Notes under the pieces: model-generated
The model's input: the letters and a program-made list of their open reading frames with translations, nothing else
The model's database searches: none
What the model was told of the DNA's origin: nothing
Position numbers and translations under genes: made by a program
Shown: one piece after another, positions 1 to 8,841 of the stretch
Layout of the letters: each line of letters begins with the position of its first letter
How positions within the stretch are numbered: the stretch's first letter is position 1
Origin: Lithodes maja
Taxonomy: Eukaryota; Arthropoda; Malacostraca; Decapoda; Lithodidae
DNA: 64,000 nt
Assembly: GCA_037953745.1 (NCBI GenBank)
Contig: JBAKBP010001398.1
Coordinates: 62,001-126,000, forward strand
Direction: 5' to 3'

Positions 1-362
1 TCAAATAAACATCACATTCTCAATATCAAACACTAAAATCGTCTAAGGGAGATAAATACTTTGGCGCGGCGAGCGGCTAGGTGCGTCGTAGCCAGGGCGG
101 GCCGACGCTTTCGGACGCGGGAGGAAATTCCCGCATAAAAAAGCACTCGTCTTCCCGCGCTCACCATTATGCAACCAGAGGGGCTAGAGACCTCTACTCA
201 ACGCCATTCGACAGAGGAAGGTTTGTGGAACATTATTTTTTTTTATTCACAACATTACATGCAATATTCATTCATTTACAGAGTAGTTAACATAGGCAAA
301 AAATCCTCAAAACCCCCGGTACAGCAGTACAGTCGTAAGCTATAGCCCCCGGGGCTGGAGGG
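1..362 (+). repeat. TTAA-flanked element T1, decayed copy cut by window edge
   Basis: The right end reads GGGGCTGGAGGG followed by TTAA at 363-366, matching the ends of the better T1 copies at 2584-3063 and 22182-22661. An inner block near 190-220 (CTCTACTCAACGCCATTC) matches both copies. The left end is not visible. No transposase is present. T1 is probably a non-autonomous piggyBac-like element, judged from the TTAA flanks and CCC/GGG ends. Confidence 0.5.
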
Positions 363-2211
363 TTAACCTGACAAGCGCGAAATAGACCTAGGGGCTAGGG
401 TAGTTATTTGTGCATTTCTAGCCTTGGATTCTGACAGAATTCGTTATATTTACAATATAGAGCATTATTTGTTTTAGGTATGCTTTTATTTTACATATAT
501 GATGTATATATGATGTATATATGAACCTTCAAGAGTGCTAAAATAAGTGGGAAAAGCATTTGGGTGGTTAAAACGAAGATATCGGCCACCCGGTCATAAT
601 CTCAGGCGAGAGAGAGCCACAGGCAACCCTCCTCTCTCGCTGTCTGTGAGGTAACTGAGACGAGCGGGGCGGTGTGGGCCGGTGTCTGGGTGTTACATAA
701 CGATCTTTTCTGCAACCCACTTGTGCTACATTATCGCGGGAGAGAAAAATAACCGATAAATGATGATAATAAGAGGAAAAATAGGTGATAATTGAGGAGA
801 GGAGGGAGGGGGGAATAAGGTGGGGAAGGAGGGGAGGGGGGTGGGTGAGATTTACATGGATGAGTACTGGAGGGGAATTATCTCACCTAGAGACAAATTC
901 CTTTGTTTTGATAGGCCCTTTTTTTTTTGGAAGGCTTTTTTTATGGTCTTGCTTCCGTGAGGCCTATCGCGTTCCCTATAGGAAGCCTTCCGTGAGGCCT
1001 ATCGCGCTTGCCGGGTTAAGTTAGGGTTGAGGGAGGAGGGTTAAAATACGAGTCACACAGGCAATTGTCAAAACTTTAAAGGTCTAGAACTTTGTTATTA
1101 AACTAATAATTTGGCAAAGAGAGGAATTGTTAAAAACCTTAGCCAATACTCTGCTATTCACCAAAAATAAATATGAATTATTATTATTATTTGGTAGGGT
1201 AGGTAAGTATAGGTAGGTTGGTTAAATAATTGCTGGATTTCGTAGGGACTCTGAACTATTTTGAGAGACTTAAATTTAAAAAATTTATGGATCTTAATGA
1301 TTAATATAACTATTAGTAAGCAAAACTAGGGGATGCGGGGAAGCCTATAGACTGAAGACTGAAAACGTTGTGTGGGTACCCAATACGGTTTTAAAGTAAT
1401 TTAAGAATAGAGGAATGACTATAGATCAGGCAGGGGAAGTGGTGGTGGACAGGAGTGAATGGAGAATGCTTGTGAATAGTTGAGTGAACACGTGGTCATT
1501 TGGAGTAAGGGGTCGGGTGCAAGTTAGACTAGATAATAGTCCATCAGGCGCCTGGCCCGGGGAGACGATTAATATGAAGGGTGTGCCTGGAAGTGTGGTG
1601 GGAGGGCTTGTGGCTTTGGCTCCGCTGCATGTCTGCCTGCCGAGATCGGAACCTCTCCGGGTGGTCAGGGGCTGGGGGAGTGCTGGAGCGACCTTGGTAA
1701 CCCTGGTCTCTGGGTCTTCTCCTGGGTGACCTGGATGTGTGTGAGTTTGTGTTTTTTATCTGTGTTTATTTTTTGTTTTATGTTGTTTTTGTGTTTTCCC
1801 TGTTCTTGCTCTGTCTTGAGTCGGCTACCCCAAAAATGGGGATTGGGCCTGAGCATATAGATAGATAGATAGAAGAATAGACAGTTTTCAATGCTGCGGC
1901 CAAACTATTCCACCAATTTCTATTCTTTTGGTACCAAAACGTTCGGAATTGCGAGCCTCATCCAACTACGCAAACATGGCTTTGATCATCCGCGTAGTTT
2001 TCAAGATGTGGATTTTTAAGTGTATTTCAAGATTTTTTCAAGATTGCCGAAAAAAAACCCACGTGCAAAGCAAAACCTTTTCCATAACATTTGCGGAGCA
2101 TTAGTAGTGGAATCCATATGCCAAAGCCCAATAATTTCCTATGAGTTATTATGTTCCCTCCACCAACCAACTTTACTCCTAAACCCAATTAATGAAATCA
2201 ACAAATACATG
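363..2211. other. Intergenic stretch without a supported gene
   Basis: No coding potential is convincing here. The stretch holds a purine/G-rich run near 783-845, a 25-30 base duplicated block near 955-1015 (CCGTGAGGCCTATCGCG twice), AT-rich sequence at 1070-1340, and the RTE-like LINE tail listed separately at 1620-1876. Short open frames here have no recognisable motif. Confidence 0.6.
1620..1876 (+). mobile_element. 3' end of an RTE-like LINE or related SINE
   Basis: The block ends with a short self-complementary motif around CCCCAAAAATGGGG, then a GATA tetranucleotide tail at about 1857-1873. This layout (small hairpin, then a tetranucleotide tail) is typical of RTE-clade 3' ends, and the RTE fragment at 45502-45891 ends the same way. 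Only untranslated tail is present, so the 5' limit is uncertain. Confidence 0.45.
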
Positions 2212-2285
2212 TGGCAGTCCAGGGATTCTAACCTAGGATGCTCACACCGAAAATCAGTGCATTTATCCGTTGCGCTACGAAGACA
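2212..2285 (-). pseudogene. tRNA-like sequence (tRNA pseudogene or SINE head)
   Basis: Read on the minus strand, this contains an A-box-like TAGCGCAACGG that fits TRGYNNANNGG, and about 40 bases later a B-box-like GGTTAGAATCC with one mismatch to GGTTCGANTCC. Size and box spacing fit a tRNA without an intron. The anticodon arm does not pair cleanly, so the amino-acid identity is unclear (the loop looks somewhat like Arg-TCG). A decayed tRNA or the head of a tRNA-derived SINE is more likely than a working gene. Confidence 0.4.
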
Positions 2286-2583
2286 GTTAAAGAATGGTGG
2301 ACAAGCCTACGATTTATTATGCAGTTTCGAATCCTGCATATCAATCTAAGCATGTACACACATTCCAACTGCGTTATCATAGATAGTGGGAGAGACGGTA
2401 TTTAGGTTTCAATTTTTTCGGGAAATCGGCTGCCACGGACCTGTTTGGCCGCCATTCCGGATGTTTAGCATATCAAAAGTTGCCCAATACAAAAACGCAC
2501 CTTGTGTGAAAGTCTGATCCCGATCCAAAAAGCGGTTCTCACAAACCGGCGTGAAAAATAATTTGTAAGAATAAAAAGATTAA

Positions 2584-3063
2584 CCCATCAGACCCGGAAG
2601 AGCTCTGAGGCACCCATAACAAACATGGCCTGCGCAACCTGGAAGGGCTCTGAGGCACCCAGTGCTTGAAAGCCTGTAAGCTTGGTGTGCGAGGCGTCCG
2701 TCCGATGCATGTAAACAACAGCCGGCTGGACCGACGCCGCGCATCTCTGACCACAAGAAGGAGCGCGTCGCTTGTTCGTGTGTGCCTGTATGTTATTGTT
2801 AAGTATCGAAAAGTAGTGTAAAGTGGCTGTTTTTGCCATAAAGTTATCTCCAATGAAATCATCATCACAACTGAACCAGTTGACTTAGAGAGCTCTACTT
2901 AACGCCATTCTACAGGTACGAAACACATCTACGCTTGGGGATGCGCAGGAATGCGGAAGCAAGCAAAATAACAAAGATGCGGTAGCCTAGGCGTAGACGT
3001 TTTTCGGCCAAAACCCCCGGATTTCGGGGAATATATATGAAATACATAGCCGGGGGTGAAGGG
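2584..3063 (+). mobile_element. TTAA-flanked element T1, complete 480-bp copy
   Basis: Flanked by TTAA at 2580-2583 and 3064-3067, with ends CCCATCAGACCCGG and GGGGGTGAAGGG. It is the same length (480 bp) as the inverted copy at 22182-22661. No transposase is encoded. TTAA target duplication with CCC...GGG ends is the hallmark of piggyBac-type transposition, so this is best read as a non-autonomous piggyBac-like element. Short frames inside it have no recognisable domain. Confidence 0.75.
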
Positions 3064-3126
3064 TTAATGATTACAATAGGGGTTTCCCGCAGGACTCGAA
3101 CCCCTAATAATTGCATATGTAAAATT

Positions 3127-3620
3127 ACCACTTGCGAGTTTCTAGTTTTAACCCTTGTCTAGCGGGGTGTTTTGGGCTCATTTGGGCATATTCAGGCCCT
3201 CCTGCATGATAAATCAAGCATCTGCATGAACAAAATTTATTTAGCAAATAACTAGGCACTAAAAGCTTCAAAATGAGACCAGAACGAGCTACGTAGCACT
3301 CATGGTTCTCTTGCAGTGGTGCCACGAACATGGAAGTTTAGCATATATCGGTATATTTTTCCCAGCTATGCTCACTACTGGCTACACTGCCGGCCTCTCG
3401 AGAACACAGGGAACATGAGTTAATGGGCGGAGGTAAGCCCTGGGAGTCGGCTGTCTGGCCCGCTGCTCTCCCGGCCATTTGCACTCGATTTTAACCCTTT
3501 AAAAGCCTTAATAATGCTCCTAACTTGCTGCAAATTGGTGCACGACTTAAGTCGAGCGCCGCTCTTTAAGGGTTAAGGAAGTTGGAGTAGTAGACATCGC
3601 TATTGTGTGTGTGTGTGGGC
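3127..3620 (+). repeat. Palindromic repeat J, left part, hosting T2
   Basis: Begins ACCACTTGCGAGTTTC and resumes after the T2 insertion with GGAAGTTGGAG. The same two blocks occur in the fuller J copy at 17409-18473, whose other end is the inverted form of the same start. T2 (3152-3572) lies between the two blocks. The right half of this J copy is absent or diverged; a short GT run follows near 3605-3620. Confidence 0.55.
3152..3572 (+). mobile_element. TTAA-flanked element T2, copy 1 (421 bp)
   Basis: Flanked by TTAA at 3148-3151 and 3573-3576. Ends are CCCTTGTCTAGCGGGG and CTCTTTAAGGG. It is highly similar over its whole length to the 423-bp copy at 13697-14119. It has no coding capacity and is a non-autonomous piggyBac-like element by target site and CCC...GGG ends. 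It sits in palindromic repeat J. Confidence 0.8.
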
Positions 3621-4243
3621 AGTGTCGTGGGAGGGAGTGTCGATTTTGCTCTCCGGTATAGAGCATTTTACCAGGGATATAATGGAGATAAATAGGCAAT
3701 ACTTCGCAAGCGGATCTAGTTCGTCATAGTGAATAAATTGAGTGCAACATATATTAAATTACGACCAGGATAGTGAAGAAAAGCCTGTTTTAGTGTTGTT
3801 TCCAACGTTTTTTTCAAATAGGTGCCCAGGAAGAAATGCTGACCTGGCAAAAATCGAATTGCCACGAACGTCAATCGTAATAATGTATGCGCGTTTCCTC
3901 TGAACGTATATTTGGATTATCCAGTAGTACCAATAGTTAAATTTAAAGTGAAATCCAGTTATGTAAAAGTGTTAAAAGTTATCAAGTGAAAATAAATGAG
4001 AATCTGGAGTAAAAAATACAAACGGTCATCCATACAGTGTCAACACTCTCTGCGCAGCCCGCCATAGTGCCTCCCTCCACATGACACCCTCTCCGAACTA
4101 AATATTCAAATACCTGGCTAGATACACAAATAATAGACAAACTTCCCAGCCCTCCTGTCGATATATTTTGGTCCACAAAAAAACCTATCGTACAGCCTAA
4201 AAGATAAACCTTTAAACAGCCGTACGTTGATATACTACAGTAA
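3621..4243. other. Non-coding stretch, nothing recognised
   Basis: A moderately AT-rich stretch without a convincing reading frame or repeat structure, between repeat J and the TA-flanked element M1. Confidence 0.5.
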
Positions 4244-4330
4244 TACAGTCAACCCTCGAATGTGCGGACTAATAGGGGGGGGACCCTTGTCCGCACATTG
4301 AAAAAGTCCGGACATTGGAAATACAGTGTA

Positions 4331-4950
4331 CAGTAAGCCTTCGCTCTTTCGGACTAATTGGGGGAGCCCCTGTCCGAAAGAGTCAAAAGTCCGAAAGGGC
4401 CGAGTCCGAACTCACACTTCAGCCATTCGGACTTGTCCGAATGTCTGAAATAATGTCCGAAGTTTATAAAGCCGAAACTCGGCTCTTCGGTCCGAATGCG
4501 AAATAATTTTTCTCAGCCTTTCAGACAAATCCGAAAGGCTGAAATAATGTCCGAAGTTTATAAGTCCGAATACACATTCACCTAACCAGACAAGTCCGAA
4601 ACTCGGCTCTTTGGTCCGAATGAGATTTAATTTTTCTCAGCCTTTCGGACAAATCCGAAAGGCTTAAATAATGTCCGAAGTTTATAAGTCCGAATACACA
4701 TTCACCTAACCAGAAAAGTCCGAAACTCGGCTCTTTGGTCCGAATGCGATTTAATTTTTCTCAGCCTTTCGGACAAATCCGAAAGGCTGAAGCATGAGTC
4801 CGAAGTTAAATGTAGTCCGAAAAGGACAGGGGTATTTTCTCAGCCTTTCGGACAAATCCGAAAGGCTGAACCATGAGTCCGAATTGAAATGCTAGTCCGA
4901 AAGTCTGAGAATTCCGAAAGATTGAAGTCCGAAAGAGCGGGGGTTTACTG
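4331..4950 (+). mobile_element. TA-flanked element M3 with internal palindromic tandem repeats
   Basis: Ends CAGTAAGCCTTCGCTCTTTC and, inward from the right, CAGTAAACCCCCGCTCTTTC, flanked by TA at 4329-4330 and 4951-4952. The interior is about four tandem units of roughly 80-125 bp, each with a perfect arm pair CCTTTCGGA...TCCGAAAGG. It is inserted in M1. Probably a Tc1/mariner-type non-autonomous element. Confidence 0.7.
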
Positions 4951-4980
4951 TACATTGAAAAAAAAATAAATAAAAAAAAA

Positions 4981-5007
4981 TATATACAGTATATAATATT
5001 ATATACT

Positions 5008-5086
<79 letters not shown>

Positions 5087-5098
5087 TGTATATATATA
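4981..5098. repeat. AT dinucleotide microsatellite
   Basis: Long alternating TA runs broken by a recurring TACTGTATA unit. Long frames across it are low-complexity artefacts. Confidence 0.9.
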
Positions 5099-5238
5099 TC
5101 CCCGCCGCTGTAGGCCTACTCCCTCCCCTCCCCATCCCGGCCTCAACCCCGACCCCGTTACTGTGATGATGTTTTCTATCTTATGTATTGTTTATATATG
5201 TGCTGGACGGATATTATATATGTGCTGGACGGATATTA

Positions 5239-5935
5239 TATTTTTCAATTCCATTGCATTAGAAATGATTCAAAGATTACAAAAAGTCCAAATAAGACAT
5301 AGTTATGTTAATGTATAAGGGAGTTAGGTAGATGCATTAGAGAGATAGATAGATAGAAAGAGAGAGAGTTGCAGAGGGGGAGTGAGCGTGTTTATGATAA
5401 ACACAAACTATTATGAGACGGACTTAATTGGTTCTGAAAAGACCAAGGAGACTTTTTTTTTTATTGACTCTTTTTCATGTTATTATTTGTGTGCTAGAAG
5501 GATAATATTGTTTTCAATTCCATCGCATTAGAAATGATTTATAGATTACAAAAAGTCCAAATAAGACATAGTTATGTTAATGTATAAGGGAGTTAGGTAG
5601 ATGCATTAGAGAGATAAATAGATAGAGAGAGAGTTGCTAGGGGCGAGCGAGCGATAAAATACTAACATATACGAGACGGACTTATGTTTCTGAAAGACAA
5701 AGGAGACATTTTTTATTTACTCTAGTTTTCATTTTATTATTTGTGTGTTAGAAGGGTAATATTGTTTTCAATTCCATCGTATTAGAATTGATTTATAGAT
5801 TAAAAAAAGACCAAATAAGACAGTTATGTTAATGTATAAGGGAGTTAGGTAGATGCATTAGAGAGATAGATAGATAGAAAGAGAGTTGCAGAGGGGGAAG
5901 TGAGCGATAGACAAACACGAACTATTAAAATACCG
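5239..5935 (+). repeat. About 250-270-bp tandem repeat, three units
   Basis: Three units start near 5241, 5511 and 5764. Each has the block GTTAATGTATAAGGGAGTTA followed by a short GATA run and a GAGA run. The units lie inside M1 and have no coding potential. Confidence 0.75.
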
Positions 5936-6267
5936 GACAACTTTTAAATTAACGGTCTTTTGCCCGATTTGTCCGGTCTTTTTGGGACTTGTCCGCATCG
6001 GCTGTTGGGTCCGCACAAACCGAAGTCCGGTCAACTGGGGTCCGCCCATGCGAGGGTCGACTGTACCAATAAAATTGCCTCCCTCCAACTCCTCCCCTGG
6101 TCGACCTTGACACCCGACACTACACGACGCGCAGGCACCACCCCAGCTCCCTCAGGTCCATCCACACACAGTGTCATGCGTCACATGACTCCACACTCTC
6201 CACCTCGATATATAAATCACTAAAGAATAGGATAAAATAATGAAAGTAGACTAAACTACGATCAAAG

Positions 6268-7463
6268 ATGGATACCAATACATGTACTAAATGCAAGCTA
6301 AAGTCCGAGGACCAAACTGCCAAATGTGAAGAATGTACAGTCCCGGACAGATGAAACAGCAACACCTCGTCCACCCGCTATGTGGTGAGGGGCTCTGCGG
6401 ATTTGGTAACACTGGCAGGAAGTGGGAGGGATGTGGGTGGGTGGGTGATGAGGGGAGGTATGTGGGGGGTTTAGCGGGGAATTGGGAGGGTGAAGAGGCA
6501 GCAATCATGGTGTGGCTGGTGGGAGGGGGCAAACAAGTGACAGGGTAGGGGAGAGCAGACTGTTAAATTTGTTAAATGTAGCATACAGTGATATTGTAGG
6601 TGTGTGTAATTTAAAATCCTGTGGGAGTAGCTTGTTCTATAGGAAAATTTGCTTGTCACTCTGTTCTCCCCTACCCCGTCACTCGTTTGCCCCCTCCCAC
6701 CAGCCATACCATGATTACTGCCTCTTCACCCTCCCACACTCCCCCCTAAACCCCCCACATCCCTCCCCTCATCATCCACCCACATCCCTCCCACCTCCTG
6801 CCAGTGTTACCAAATCCGCAGAGCCCCACACCACACAGCTGGTGGACGGGGTGTTGCTGTTTGATCTGTCCGGGACTGTACATTGCTATTTCATCAGCAA
6901 TGCATGGGTAAGCATAACAAAGGAAAAAAAGGACTTACATGTGTAAATTGCTTCAATGAATTAAATGAACTTAAACTAAAGAAAATGCTGAAAGACATCT
7001 TGTTATGCTACAAGAAGAATTTACTGATGTAATGGAGAAAATTGGCCAGAAAGTCCAAATGGCCTTGCTAAATGAAAATAATTCACCCCATTCTGACAAC
7101 AAAACACAGTCCTCGACAAATTTAACATCATGCTCGCGATTCATAGATCTTAGTTACTGGCTGTCACACTGCAGTGATACATTGTCACCTGTGTGCGCAC
7201 ACTCTCCCTCACGCACAAATACCCATAACTCTCAGCCCCCTACACCTCCACGTAACTCTCAACCTCACACCACCCCACGTGACTCTCAACCTCAATTGCC
7301 CCCACATTGCCCTTCACAACCAACCACACCCCCATAAGTTACCTCTCAGCCACCTCCACCTCCTCCGCCCTCTATCTGCCCAACCGAGACCCTTATGTCA
7401 CCTCAAACCACCACCCAGGCAGAAGGACTTTATTTTGTACCCAACTCCCCCGAGCAACAACAA
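6268..7463 (+). pseudogene. LINE A ORF1, 5' half (PHD finger), interrupted
   Basis: First half of the nucleic-acid-binding ORF1 protein of non-LTR retrotransposon A. The ATG at 6268 opens a Cys-rich segment with C-x2-C, C-x2-C, then after M4 an H-x2-C and a final C-x2-C, which together give a C4HC3 PHD-type finger. M4 (6338-6878) cuts the finger at a TA dinucleotide; removing it rejoins the frame exactly. A frameshift follows near 7000. Next come a Lys/Glu-rich helix and a Pro/Ser/Thr/Gln-rich linker with one in-frame TAA at 7335-7337, after which the same frame stays open to the LINE B insertion near 7463. The rest is at 11840-13557. The roughly 200 bases upstream are untranslated or flank. 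Confidence 0.7.
6338..6878 (+). mobile_element. TA-flanked hairpin element M4 (foldback MITE)
   Basis: A 541-bp element made of two long inverted arms (about 6338-6555 and 6663-6878) around a central loop of roughly 100 bp. Ends are CAGTCCCGGACAGAT on both sides, flanked by TA at 6336-6337 and 6879-6880. It interrupts the PHD finger of LINE A ORF1. Open frames on both strands are mirror images from the palindrome. CAGT ends with TA suggest mobilisation by a Tc1/mariner transposase. Confidence 0.85.
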
Positions 7464-7563
7464 CGTCAGTGTGTAGTCGCGGAGCAGAGTAGACGTGTGC
7501 CGCCTGAGCTCTGCCTCCCATGTTACAAAGACTGTTCTATCGAAACCTTTAATTGCTATTGGG

Positions 7564-8841
7564 ATGGCTCCTGACGTAAAGTGTTATAAATGCGATAAAA
7601 CTGATGGGGAGAGAGAGAAGTTAAAGTGGATTGGATGCTCAACTTGCAAAAACTGGGCCCATATCAAATGTGAACACTTGATTGGCATAAAGACTGAAAA
7701 CGTAGCGCACATAAACTATGTCTGTGATCCATGTAAGACAAAGCTTGGAGTGTTAACTTCATTTAAGAATGAAATGGAAAACATAAAGAAAGAAATGATG
7801 AAAGAATTGATGAAAGAATTGATTGAATTCAAAGAAATGATGACCCAAGGTTTTGATGTAATGAGCGATAAACTAAAAAACATCAGGAGTGAATTAAATG
7901 ATAAGATGACCCAAGGACTAGACGGTATAACTCAAGAACTTTCAACTCAATTGAAAGTAGTGAAGATGGAGATGCAAGGAGTCACTAGTGGTATGGGAAA
8001 TGTTGTTGATGCTATAAGCGCTGACCCCGCGCAAACGTCAGCGGTTTCTGACTCGCCTGGGTGGTCGGATGTGGTGTCGGGGAGAGGAAAGAAGGAAGAA
8101 AAGAAGAATCTACTCGTTCTGAAGGCGACGGATGAGAATGAAAAGGCAACTGACAAGAGAGGAGAAATTTCTCAGGCGCTAGAGGGGATTAAAATTCACG
8201 ATACGAAGTTTACCCCTAAAGGGAACATGGTGATGAATTTTGGCACTGTGGATATGCTGAATGATGCAGTTAAAAAGTTGGTAGAGGTGACGGCTGTTAC
8301 TACAAGGAGTGTGAAAAAATTAAAACCAAAAGTGATGATTTGCAATGTTCGTCCTGAAGAGTCCAAGAGTGATATAATTGATACATTAATTGCAAAGAAT
8401 GATTTTCTGAATTCGATTGATGATATTAAAGGAAAGATTGCCATGATTTTTGATAAACCAGCTGCTGGAGGTACAGTCCATTATATCTTGAAATGTGAGC
8501 CTGAAGTCCGTGCGGCTCTCTACAAATATAAAGACAAGGTGCAACTTCAATGGGGAATATATAATATAAGAGACAGGTACCATGCATTGGCTTGTTTCTA
8601 TTGCCAGAGATTTGGGCATGCAGAAAATAAGTGTGCTGCTAAACTAAACAGTGAGGTGCCTGTTTGTTTTAAATGTGCTGGAACACATAGGTCGAAGGAT
8701 TGTAAGGTGACTGTGAGAAAGTGCATAAATTGTATGAGATACGGGAAACAAGACTTGTATCATTCATCATCAGATACCCGGTGCCCGGTCTTTTTGAGTG
8801 AGATAGTCAAGGTGAGAGACCTAACTGATCATGGAATCTAG
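7564..8841 (+). CDS. LINE B ORF1: PHD-finger and zinc-knuckle RNA-binding protein
   Basis: A 425-residue gag-like protein expected to bind element RNA. Residues 7-57 form a PHD-type C4HC3 finger (Cys7, 10, 25, 28; His33; Cys36, 54, 57). A long charged helix with repeated KEMM/KELM and MTQG motifs follows (about 65-145), likely a coiled coil. The C-terminus (about 342-410) has three zinc knuckles, including C-x2-C-x4-H-x4-C and C-x2-C-x3-H-x4-C. I chose the ATG at 7564 because it lies just before the finger; an in-frame ATG at 7495 would add 23 residues without a motif. The stop overlaps ORF2 by 11 bases in an ATG...TAG arrangement, consistent with coupled translation. No frameshift or internal stop is seen. 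Confidence 0.85.
   Translation: MAPDVKCYKCDKTDGEREKLKWIGCSTCKNWAHIKCEHLIGIKTENVAHINYVCDPCKTKLGVLTSFKNEMENIKKEMMKELMKELIEFKEMMTQGFDVMSDKLKNIRSELNDKMTQGLDGITQELSTQLKVVKMEMQGVTSGMGNVVDAISADPAQTSAVSDSPGWSDVVSGRGKKEEKKNLLVLKATDENEKATDKRGEISQALEGIKIHDTKFTPKGNMVMNFGTVDMLNDAVKKLVEVTAVTTRSVKKLKPKVMICNVRPEESKSDIIDTLIAKNDFLNSIDDIKGKIAMIFDKPAAGGTVHYILKCEPEVRAALYKYKDKVQLQWGIYNIRDRYHALACFYCQRFGHAENKCAAKLNSEVPVCFKCAGTHRSKDCKVTVRKCINCMRYGKQDLYHSSSDTRCPVFLSEIVKVRDLTDHGI

Larger units (their letters stand above)
4246..6063 (+). mobile_element. TA-flanked Tc1/mariner-like element M1, hosting M3
   Basis: Terminal inverted repeats begin CAGTCAACCCTCGAATG on the left and, read inward from the right, CAGTCGACCCTCGCATG, each flanked by TA (4244-4245 and 6064-6065). 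CAGT-initiated ends and a TA duplication are characteristic of Tc1/mariner transposition. No transposase is present. The interior holds a second TA element (M3), an AT microsatellite and a roughly 250-bp tandem repeat. Motifs around GTCCGCAC recur at both ends. Confidence 0.7.

Noticed and set aside
3060..3110. Second tRNA-like B box on the minus strand (GGGGTTCGAGTCCTGC)
   Set aside because: No A box or acceptor stem can be matched; the upstream part is replaced by repeat J and T2. Too little to annotate.
4806..5146. Long minus-strand frames rich in Ile and Tyr
   Set aside because: They are translations of the AT microsatellite and flanking repeats, with no coding character.
5200..5935. CRISPR-like spacing of repeats
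   Set aside because: Units are long, imperfect and tandem, in a eukaryotic transposon; not a CRISPR array.
6287..6946. Proline-rich and glycine-rich frames on both strands
   Set aside because: They mirror each other because the region is the M4 palindrome; none has a domain.
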